A stretch of DNA of 12,047 nucleotides from the NCBI GenBank assembly GCA_021785095.1, contig JAJYGM010000670.1, positions 1-12,047 on the forward strand, written 5' to 3'. A model generated the notes under the pieces. The model was not told the origin of the DNA and ran no database searches. It saw nothing but the letters and a program-made list of their open reading frames with translations. Below are positions 7,678-12,047 of this stretch, one piece after another (position 1 is the stretch's first letter; each line of letters opens with the position of its first letter). The DNA is from Actinomycetes bacterium. Lineage in GTDB: Bacteria > Actinomycetota > Acidimicrobiia > Acidimicrobiales > Bog-793. Both the position numbers and the translations under genes were made by a program.

Positions 7678-9188
7678 GTGTCCTCCTCTTGGTGGCCATA
7701 GACGTCCGGATGTCCTCGGTCACCGACGTCGCTTGCCGGTGCGGCCAGATCGACCGCTGCGGTGTCACCACTTCTCGGTGCGGCGTCCTCCGCGGTGTCG
7801 GTCGCCGAGGGATCGCCTGCGTCGCCTGGGGGAGGGGGAGGGGTTGCAGGCTCGATGGAGACGCTGCGGTGGACGAGGGAGTCGGGAATGAAGCGCCCGC
7901 CGCGCACAGAGCCCTGCAGGCGGGTTGCCAGACGATCGAGCGGGGCCGCGATGGCAGCGCCCGCTGCCCCGGGAAGGCCACCGGACGCGAATCCCCGGAT
8001 CATTCGATTGGCGATGGGGGTGCCCGGGCGCCGGCCCGGCCCGTCTGCTCCGGAAACAGCCTCCGCCGCCGTCGAGGCGGCTCCCGCGAGTCGTGTCACG
8101 CCGGAGGCTCCGGCTTGCACGGCAACCGCCGCTCCGCCGCTCGCTGCGCCTGCACCGGCTGTGGCAGCCGGAGCCGCAGGGCCGAGGGCTCCTTCGGCGG
8201 ACCCGCCTGCGGAAAGGCGCGAGATGGTCGAGGGCGCTTCGCCGGCCTCGGCGGAGTCCGATCCGAGATTGCCGGCGGCCGAGCGGGTCACCCCCCTGTG
8301 CCAGCTCGCTCCGTAGCCGGCGTGGTCGACCGCTGCGACGGTGTGCGGAGCGATCCGCAGCGCGACCGGCAGCCCCAACGTGCCGAGGAAGAGCACCGCG
8401 AGGGCAAGGGGGAGAGCAAGCAAGCTCTTGCCACTTGTCGGCCCGACCGAAGCTTCGGCGTGATACAGCGCGTCGATCCCGAGAACGAGAACGATCGTGA
8501 TGACGAGGCGAGCCAAGATCGCGGCGACGATCAGCTCGACGATGCGCCGGACCCAGATGCGCGTGTGCTCGAAGAAGAACCCGGCGACGACGAGGGGCAC
8601 GAGCATCGCCGCGACCCACACCACAGCTGCTTGCACGGCGAGCTCGATCCAGACGACCGCGACGAGGCCGATCGCCGCAAGGACGAAAAGAGCCCCGATC
8701 ACCGGATTGTCGCCGAGGAACGACGCCGAAAAGGCGCCGGCGAGCACGGAGCCGAGAGCCGGTCCGCCGCCTCCGGTCGACGCCCCAAGGACGGTGGTGT
8801 CGTAGTGGGCACACGCCCAGTTGACGACGGTGACGGCGTCGTTGATGACCGACGGTGCAGCGACGAGAACCACTGCGGCGGCAAGTGGCGCGAGTGCGAG
8901 GTTCTTTGCCATCGCACCGATCCGCCCTCGCGTCGCCTCGACGGCGATCCCGATGGCGAGGACGACCGCAGACAGGATGGCGGCGGGGGCCATGATCGCA
9001 ACCCATGGCGACGAGGCCCCGTGGGTCATCCACTGCGGCAGGCTCGGATTGGTCCCCGAGACCATCGCCCCCTGCACGGCGTTGGCGATGTCGGTGAGCC
9101 CCTGGCGCAGAGCGTGGAAGACGTCCGAGGAGATGGCCTTGAACCACGTCGTCGGGTCGAACCAGTCCCAGAAGGCGGCGACGAGCAT
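7674..9188 (-). CDS. TrbL/VirB6-like polytopic channel protein
   Basis: This 504-aa protein is the probable membrane-spanning core of the DNA channel. The N-terminus has an amphipathic, Trp-rich region (FWDWFDPTTWFKAIS, 6-20). About six membrane segments follow (roughly 61-83, 97-115, 164-185, 187-207, 218-240, 257-277), the layout of TrbL/VirB6-like proteins of Gram-positive conjugation systems. After HRGV at about 300 a long soluble tail of about 200 residues is rich in Ala, Gly and Pro, with ATPPPPPGDAG and an acidic C-terminus (GHQEEDT), probably disordered and cytoplasmic. The ATG at 9188 shares one base with the upstream stop (TGATG), with an AGGTG ribosome site. Upstream in-frame codons to 9356 belong to another gene read in the wrong frame. 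Topology and context support the call; sequence conservation in this family is low. Confidence 0.87.
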   Translation of the reverse strand: MLVAAFWDWFDPTTWFKAISSDVFHALRQGLTDIANAVQGAMVSGTNPSLPQWMTHGASSPWVAIMAPAAILSAVVLAIGIAVEATRGRIGAMAKNLALAPLAAAVVLVAAPSVINDAVTVVNWACAHYDTTVLGASTGGGGPALGSVLAGAFSASFLGDNPVIGALFVLAAIGLVAVVWIELAVQAAVVWVAAMLVPLVVAGFFFEHTRIWVRRIVELIVAAILARLVITIVLVLGIDALYHAEASVGPTSGKSLLALPLALAVLFLGTLGLPVALRIAPHTVAAVDHAGYGASWHRGVTRSAAGNLGSDSAEAGEAPSTISRLSAGGSAEGALGPAAPAATAGAGAASGGAAVAVQAGASGVTRLAGAASTAAEAVSGADGPGRRPGTPIANRMIRGFASGGLPGAAGAAIAAPLDRLATRLQGSVRGGRFIPDSLVHRSVSIEPATPPPPPGDAGDPSATDTAEDAAPRSGDTAAVDLAAPASDVGDRGHPDVYGHQEEDT

Positions 9189-9442
9189 CACAGCACCTGC
9201 CCGAAGGCGACCCGGATGATCGCCGTCGTCGCCCCGATGCCGAGGGCTCCGAGGATCCCGCAGGCGAGGTAGCGGAAGCCTGCGCTCGACGCGATGTCGG
9301 TGAAGCCCCTCTTCGCCGCCCACGGCAGTGCCGCCGCGCCGGCGAGGGTGCCGCACGTCGCGACGGCGAAGGCCGCGTACTCGATGACGTCGACGAAGCC
9401 GACCGCCTGGGCCATCGTCGCAGCCGTCTCACAGAGGGTCAC
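9188..9442 (-). CDS. Small two-segment membrane protein of the transfer operon
   Basis: This 84-aa protein has two hydrophobic helices (about 19-42 and 57-79) joined by a short loop (PWAAKRGFTDIASS) with positive residues, so it is probably an inner-membrane hairpin. The family is not recognised; it could be a minor channel subunit or a second pilin-like protein. I chose the GTG at 9442 because it overlaps the upstream stop (GTGA) and has GGAG eight bases upstream; the ATG nine codons later lacks such context. Its stop overlaps the TrbL-like start. Position between pilin and TrbL fits a core machine part rather than a regulator. Confidence 0.8.
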   Translation of the reverse strand: MTLCETAATMAQAVGFVDVIEYAAFAVATCGTLAGAAALPWAAKRGFTDIASSAGFRYLACGILGALGIGATTAIIRVAFGQVL

Positions 9443-9618
9443 GACGCCATCTCCGTTCGCGCCGCCTTTGCCAGAGCGGACTCCTCCCGGGCCAAGCGCC
9501 GGCAGATCGCCGAAGCCAGGCGCACCACCAAGGAATCGGCGCGCCTGTTGCACTGCCTCAGGTAGGCAGCGGTCTCGTCGAGGTGGGAGGCGAGCCGGCG
9601 CAGATAGGTCGGGCTCAC
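9439..9618 (-). CDS. Very small charged helical protein (59 aa)
   Basis: This short gene starts with GTG (VSPTYLRRLASHLDE...) and is easily missed because longer overlapping frames hide it. It encodes 59 residues, mostly one or two amphipathic, Arg-rich helices (LRQCNRRADSLVVRLASAICR), with no membrane segment. Support for it being real: GGGAG six bases before the GTG, a GTGA overlap with the pilin stop on one side and another GTGA overlap with the 84-aa membrane protein on the other, so it fills the gap exactly. Function unknown; it could be a cytosolic adaptor of the channel. Confidence 0.72.
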   Translation of the reverse strand: MSPTYLRRLASHLDETAAYLRQCNRRADSLVVRLASAICRRLAREESALAKAARTEMAS

Positions 9619-9953
9619 AGGACGCTCCCAGCGTGGAAGAACGCCGTGATGAGGGCGTTGGCGCCGCCTCCGATCACAAGCGCCAGGGCGCTGCCGATCA
9701 GCAGGTTGTGGCCGTGGTGGACGCCTGCGCCGTGGCCGCGCTTCGCGTTCAGCATGAACTGGACGCCGGCTGCGACCATGCCGAGCGCCCCGGCACAGCC
9801 CAGGGCGAACAGGCCGTTGTTGACGATGTCGACGAGCAGGTTGAGCCCGGGCAAGCTCTGGCCGCCGAAAGACTGGTTGGGGCCGAAGCTCGGTAGGCCC
9901 GCGGCCAGGATCACCGTTCTGGCGATATGGGCTGTATGTGAGCTGAGTTGCAT
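9615..9953 (-). CDS. VirB2/TrbC-like pilin subunit candidate, first gene of the transfer operon
   Basis: This 112-aa protein has a polar N-terminus with a weak hydrophobic stretch (ARTVILAAGL, 11-20) and then two membrane segments (about 43-66 and 84-105) separated by a short positively charged loop (LNAKRGHGAGVHHGHN, 69-83). The pattern, with the short C-terminus ITAFFHAGSVL, is that of VirB2/TrbC pilin-like proteins, which in actinobacterial elements often open the operon before the TrbL and SCO6880 genes. The ATG at 9953 has a perfect AGGAGG six bases upstream (9965-9960); an ATG 51 bases earlier has none. Homology is by topology, so a pilus has not been shown; a channel-lining or surface subunit is equally possible. 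Confidence 0.82.
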   Translation of the reverse strand: MQLSSHTAHIARTVILAAGLPSFGPNQSFGGQSLPGLNLLVDIVNNGLFALGCAGALGMVAAGVQFMLNAKRGHGAGVHHGHNLLIGSALALVIGGGANALITAFFHAGSVL

Positions 9954-9959
9954 CGAGGT

Positions 9960-9965
9960 CCTCCT
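9960..9965 (-). promoter_or_regulatory. Strong ribosome binding site of the pilin-like gene
   Basis: A perfect AGGAGG on the minus strand lies six bases before the ATG at 9953 and decides this start over the ATG at 10004. Confidence 0.8.
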
Positions 9966-9973
9966 CGCTGTGT

Positions 9974-9990
9974 GGCGGCGGGTCACCGCC
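9974..9990 (-). repeat. Leader hairpin, copy B
   Basis: A 17-base inverted repeat with GGCGG and CCGCC arms and a seven-base centre sits 21 bases before the pilin-like start. A partner with the same arms and a different centre lies at 11577-11593 before the helix-turn-helix gene, so the stem is conserved while the loop is not. It may be an operator or an mRNA leader hairpin. Confidence 0.5.
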
Positions 9991-9997
9991 TTCACCC

Positions 9998-10034
9998 TTC
10001 CCATCCGTTCGCGTCCTTCCCGAGACCTTCCTGA
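9998..10034 (-). promoter_or_regulatory. Duplicated operator/promoter element, copy B
   Basis: On the minus strand it begins TCAGGAAGGTC followed at once by the related TCGGGAAGGAC, an 11-bp tandem repeat with two differences. After eight further bases comes ATGGGAA. By eye it matches 29 of 37 positions with copy A at 11598-11634 without gaps, the first 13 bases being identical. The far end of the repeat lies about 81 bases before the pilin-like ATG, almost the same as copy A relative to its gene. An 11-bp period puts successive units on one face of DNA, as expected for a regulator binding cooperatively. Binding is inferred. Confidence 0.6.
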
Positions 10035-10089
10035 GGGCGTTCTCCCAGGTCACAGCCTTCGGTTTGCACGGCCCGCAAGGTGGCATGGC

Positions 10090-11166
10090 TCACAGCCCAA
10101 GCCCCATCGGTGGCGCGGCGTTGCGCGCAGTGGCGGCGGGAATTGCTGTCGCGGCCAGATGGGTCCGGCTTTGTGACCGGTGGAGAGCAAGCTCGGCCCC
10201 CGGGGCGCGCCCGCCGTCGACATGCGGGGCGGGGCTGGCGGCGATGAGTGCCTGCGCAGCTTGCGCGACCCGGCGTTGCGTGGCGGAGACGACATCGATG
10301 TGGTCCGAGCCGGCCCAAGCGGCGACGTAGGGGAAGGAGTACCCGGAGGTGTCCATGCCGTGGGCGGCAGCCACCACGAAGGCGACGGACTCGGCTTCGA
10401 CCTCTTGGACTTTGCGCGCGAGAGTCCTGCCTGGCTCGGCTTCGTGGAGCAGCACGTGGCCGGCTTCGTGGAGGAGCGTCTTGACCATCGCGGCGTCGTC
10501 GATGTCGCCACGAACGACGACCGTGCGCTCGACGAAGTCAGTGCGGCCGTTGGCACCTCCGAGAGCAGCAGCGTCAGGGACCGTCGATACCGAGAACCCA
10601 GATTCTTCGATCAATCCGGCGATGGCGGCTCCGAGCCCCTCGGGTGCAACGCCGGTCAGGAGGCTCGGTCGCTGCGGTTCGGGGACGGGTGCGCCCTGGG
10701 TCTGATCGACGTCGAAGACGTGCTCGACTTTGAAGCCCCGCAGCGCCGAGCGGCGCTCTTCGTGCTCGCCGGGTCCGGCGGTTTCGTCGCGCCCGAGCGG
10801 TCGCGCGTGGCCAACTTCGTCGATGGCAACGCGGCGCACTCCCGTGACCGGGGCCAAGATGGCGTAGCCGCGCTGGCCCTTCTCGACACTCCGTCCCAGG
10901 GTCTTCCAGGTATGGAATCCAGCTACATAGGTGGGCTCCGGTGTCGCAACGCGCCCCTCCGCGAAGGCTTGGGCGTGCTGGGCATAGACGAGGAGGACGT
11001 TGTTCGCAGAGTAGGCATGGAGGCGCGCTTGGAACGAAAGAAAGCGCTGCCAGTCCTCTCCTGACCGCAGGGCAGCAACTTCGTCGGCCAGAACGGAGAG
11101 GGCAGCGTCGACCTTGGCCTGGGCATGCTCTGCCCACTGCTCAAGGCTCATCCGAGGACGGGACAT
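10090..11166 (-). CDS. ArdC-like antirestriction protein with zinc metallopeptidase domain
   Basis: This 358-aa cytoplasmic protein resembles ArdC, which binds single-stranded DNA and protects incoming plasmid DNA from restriction. The N-terminal domain (about 10-110) shows the family's run WQRFLSFQARLHAYSANNVLLVYAQ (39-63), AGFHTWKTLGRSVEKGQRG (82-100) and AILAPV. A variable acidic link (115-165) follows. The C-terminal domain has the metallopeptidase motif LLHEAGHVLLHE (231-242; zinc ligands H233 and H237, catalytic E234) and EVEAESVAFVV (255-265), supplying the third ligand, likely E257. The tail after 310 is low-complexity. The ATG at 11166 shares one base with the upstream stop (TGATG), with AGAGGA upstream. 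It forms a two-gene operon with the helix-turn-helix gene, a layout suited to expression soon after DNA entry. Fold is secure; protection of DNA is by family analogy. Confidence 0.9.
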   Translation of the reverse strand: MSRPRMSLEQWAEHAQAKVDAALSVLADEVAALRSGEDWQRFLSFQARLHAYSANNVLLVYAQHAQAFAEGRVATPEPTYVAGFHTWKTLGRSVEKGQRGYAILAPVTGVRRVAIDEVGHARPLGRDETAGPGEHEERRSALRGFKVEHVFDVDQTQGAPVPEPQRPSLLTGVAPEGLGAAIAGLIEESGFSVSTVPDAAALGGANGRTDFVERTVVVRGDIDDAAMVKTLLHEAGHVLLHEAEPGRTLARKVQEVEAESVAFVVAAAHGMDTSGYSFPYVAAWAGSDHIDVVSATQRRVAQAAQALIAASPAPHVDGGRAPGAELALHRSQSRTHLAATAIPAATARNAAPPMGLGL

Positions 11167-11555
11167 CAGGCGTTTCCTCTGCGCGGCGCGCCATTGCGCG
11201 AGATGGCCGTTGAGGCGGTGGCCGCTCTATGGGGATAGCCGGATCGGGGCGTGTCATTGGAGCGCCGAGGCCGACTCGGCGGAGCAGATGGGATCTTGCT
11301 TGACGGACGGAGCCGGGACTCGCCAGGTGCGGGGGCGGGCAGGAGACTTTCGATTGCCTTCCTCGCGATGCGCATACGGCGCCCGACAGTGAGGACGGCG
11401 ACAGGGGAGTTCCCGGCCTTGATGGCGCGATACAGCGTGCTGCGTGATGTCCCGAGCAGGGCTGCGGCTTCGCCGACGTTGAGGAAGGGCTTGACTGTGG
11501 ATGGCGTCAGACCGTCAGGCGGTTCGCCGTCCGGTCGAGGGATGCTGATAGCCAC
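11166..11555 (-). CDS. Small MerR/excisionase-type helix-turn-helix DNA-binding protein
   Basis: This 129-aa protein has a winged helix-turn-helix at about 24-72: FLNVGEAAALLGTSRSTLYRAIKAG, then VLTVGRRMRIARKAIESLL, the usual HTH_17/excisionase layout. After residue 73 a basic, Pro- and Arg-rich tail follows, probably disordered and able to touch DNA. I chose the GTG at 11555 because AAGGAG lies exactly six bases upstream (11567-11562); in-frame ATGs at 11573 and 11597 have no good ribosome site, although they cannot be excluded. It is the first gene of a two-gene operon with the ArdC-like gene. Candidate jobs are excision/integration factor or regulator; being next to the tandem operator copies, it is the obvious candidate to bind them, but this is inference. 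Confidence 0.82.
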   Translation of the reverse strand: MAISIPRPDGEPPDGLTPSTVKPFLNVGEAAALLGTSRSTLYRAIKAGNSPVAVLTVGRRMRIARKAIESLLPAPAPGESRLRPSSKIPSAPPSRPRRSNDTPRSGYPHRAATASTAISRNGAPRRGNA

Positions 11556-11561
11556 GCGGAA

Positions 11562-11567
11562 CTCCTT
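11562..11567 (-). promoter_or_regulatory. Ribosome binding site deciding the helix-turn-helix gene start
   Basis: AAGGAG on the minus strand is six bases before the GTG at 11555. This argues for the GTG over the upstream ATG codons at 11573 and 11597. Confidence 0.65.
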
Positions 11568-11576
11568 GGTCATCGA

Positions 11577-11593
11577 GGCGGCGATATGCCGCC
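11577..11593 (-). repeat. Leader hairpin, copy A
   Basis: A 17-base inverted repeat with GGCGG and CCGCC arms lies just before the helix-turn-helix start. It shares both arms with the hairpin at 9974-9990 in front of the transfer operon, while the centres differ, and it follows operator copy A at nearly the same distance. Confidence 0.5.
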
Positions 11594-11597
11594 ACAT

Positions 11598-11634
11598 TTC
11601 CCATGGATCGGTGACCTTCCTGAGACCTTCCTGA
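11598..11634 (-). promoter_or_regulatory. Duplicated operator/promoter element, copy A
   Basis: On the minus strand it starts with two perfect 11-bp units TCAGGAAGGTC in tandem (11634-11624 and 11623-11613), then eight bases, then ATGGGAA. The element lies 43-79 bases before the GTG at 11555. It matches copy B at 9998-10034. The perfect repeat makes it the probable stronger site. A transcription factor operator or an unusual sigma-factor promoter would both fit; no housekeeping -35/-10 pair is evident. Confidence 0.6.
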
Positions 11635-11654
11635 CAGGATCATCCCTGTTCAGG
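11630..11654. repeat. Inverted repeat at the edge of the operator
   Basis: CCTGACAGG and CCTGTTCAGG face each other across six bases with a single-base bulge. The left arm overlaps the distal 11-bp unit of operator copy A. It could be a second protein site or chance; copy B has no obvious counterpart. Confidence 0.35.
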
Positions 11655-11747
11655 GGGGTCGAACGGAGTCGCGAGCTTCTGGTGCACGGCGAGTAGCACG
11701 GCTACGTTCACCCCCTTTGGGCGAGAGGTGCCCACCGCGCTACTGGA

Positions 11748-11776
11748 TTGGACCGGCGTTCACAGCTCCGGTCCAA
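11748..11776. repeat. Perfect 9-bp inverted repeat
   Basis: TTGGACCGG at 11748-11756 is repeated in reverse complement as CCGGTCCAA at 11768-11776, with 11 bases between. There is no T-run on either side, so it does not look like a classical terminator. An operator or the recognition hairpin of a relaxase are possible readings. Confidence 0.6.
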
Positions 11777-11829
11777 GGCCATTTCGATGGGTTCGGAAGC
11801 CTCTCCCCGGGGGGCGCTACGCTTCACCT

Positions 11830-11904
11830 ACCAAGTGCCTTTCCGTGAGGTTGCTGAGAGTTGTTTCGAACCCTCATTTTCCCTCACGGAACAGGCACTT
11901 TGGT
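11830..11904. repeat. Long imperfect inverted repeat (21/23-base arms)
   Basis: The left arm, starting ACCAAGTGCCTTTCCGTGAG at 11830 (21 bases), is matched by the reverse-complement right arm at 11882-11904, ending AGGCACTTTGGT. Pairing is complete except for two one-base insertions in the right arm. The 31-base centre contains TTCGAA and is less GC-rich than the surroundings. Candidates are a recombination or resolution site, an oriT structure, or a structured small RNA. Confidence 0.65.
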
Positions 11905-12047
11905 GTCTCTACAGGGCGCGAATGCCGGAGTTTCGTGAAAGAGCGAGGCTAGTGCGCGAGATCTCCCCAAGCTGCCATCGTCATCCCAGGTCAACGGCTT
12001 GTGCCGTCGTCGATCCGGAGCACGTGAGCCAACTCAGGTTTTACGCC

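Larger units (their letters stand above)
9954..10089 (-). promoter_or_regulatory. Leader and probable promoter region of the transfer operon
   Basis: These 136 non-coding bases separate the ArdC-like gene from the pilin-like gene and must contain the main operon's promoter if it has its own. They hold the second copy of a duplicated leader: the 11-bp direct repeats and ATGGGAA (9998-10034) and a GGCGG/CCGCC hairpin (9974-9990). No clear -35/-10 pair of the housekeeping type and no clean terminator after the ArdC-like gene were found by eye. Confidence 0.6.
11635..12047. other. Non-coding region with inverted repeats, right of the regulatory gene
   Basis: No gene is convincing in these 413 bases. 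A 74-codon frame on the plus strand (11728-11952) runs through both inverted repeats, lacks a recognisable domain and is rejected. The region holds the perfect 9-bp inverted repeat at 11748-11776, a palindromic CCCCGGGG run near 11806 and the bulged 21/23-base inverted repeat at 11830-11904. Such density of structure upstream of an antirestriction operon would suit an oriT, an attachment site or a replication region, none of which can be proved here. Confidence 0.5.

Noticed and set aside
7689..9272. Long plus-strand open frame of 527 codons opposite the TrbL-like gene
   Set aside because: Composition is extreme (Arg, Gly, Asp) and lacks any hydrophobic core; it mirrors a well-supported membrane protein.
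10035..10089. Possible terminator after the ArdC-like gene
   Set aside because: No clean stem-loop followed by a T-run on the minus strand was found, so read-through into the transfer operon remains possible.
11870..11885. TTCGAACCC motif resembling a tRNA T-loop
   Set aside because: The flanking bases do not form the five-pair T-stem, and no acceptor, D or anticodon arm can be drawn on either strand.
11728..11952. 74-codon plus-strand frame in the right flank
   Set aside because: It runs through two inverted repeats, has no recognisable domain and no convincing ribosome site.
1..12047. CRISPR array, rRNA, insertion sequence, relaxase or integrase
   Set aside because: No regularly spaced repeats, no rRNA signature, and no transposase, relaxase or recombinase motifs were seen in any plausible frame.

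Overview
The window is very GC-rich and uses many GTG starts, with almost every gene on the minus strand. The gene set (a SCO6880-type PrgI/VirB4 N-half, a separate VirB4 ATPase half, a VirD4-like coupling protein, a DUF4913-like protein and a lysozyme/NlpC fusion) is typical of conjugative plasmids or integrative conjugative elements of high-GC Actinomycetota. The Cys-pair/Asp-box propeller repeats in the cell-wall hydrolase recall secreted proteins common in Acidimicrobiia, but this is only a hint about the host. No relaxase, replication protein, integrase or cargo gene is visible, so plasmid versus integrated element cannot be decided.

Layout, in the direction of transcription (right to left). 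Positions 11635-12047 hold no convincing gene, but they contain two separate inverted repeats and may be a regulatory, transfer-origin or recombination region. A two-gene operon follows: a small helix-turn-helix protein (11555-11166) overlapping an ArdC-like antirestriction metallopeptidase (11166-10090). After a 136-base intergenic region comes the main operon, 9953 to beyond position 1. It encodes a VirB2/TrbC-like pilin, a 59-aa protein, an 84-aa membrane protein, a TrbL/VirB6-like polytopic protein, the PrgI/VirB4-N protein, the VirB4 ATPase, a 103-aa anchored protein, a fused propeller-transglycosylase-NlpC/P60 hydrolase, two cytoplasmic proteins of unclear role (one DUF4913-like), an acidic small protein, and the start of a VirD4-like coupling ATPase that runs off the left edge.

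Together these are most of a Gram-positive type IV secretion (conjugation) machine: channel (TrbL-like, PrgI-like, small membrane proteins), motor (VirB4), cell-wall opener (hydrolase), substrate receptor (VirD4-like) and probable surface subunit (pilin-like). Ten consecutive gene junctions in the operon overlap by 1-4 bases, so translation is probably coupled along the whole machine.

The most interesting signals are (1) a duplicated leader of about 60 bp in front of both operons: an 11-bp tandem repeat (TCAGGAAGGTC), a conserved ATGGGAA and a GGCGG/CCGCC hairpin at nearly identical spacing, implying one regulator for both; (2) the unusual fusion of a disulfide-rich propeller to the conjugative wall hydrolase; and (3) the bulged 21/23-base inverted repeat at 11830-11904.
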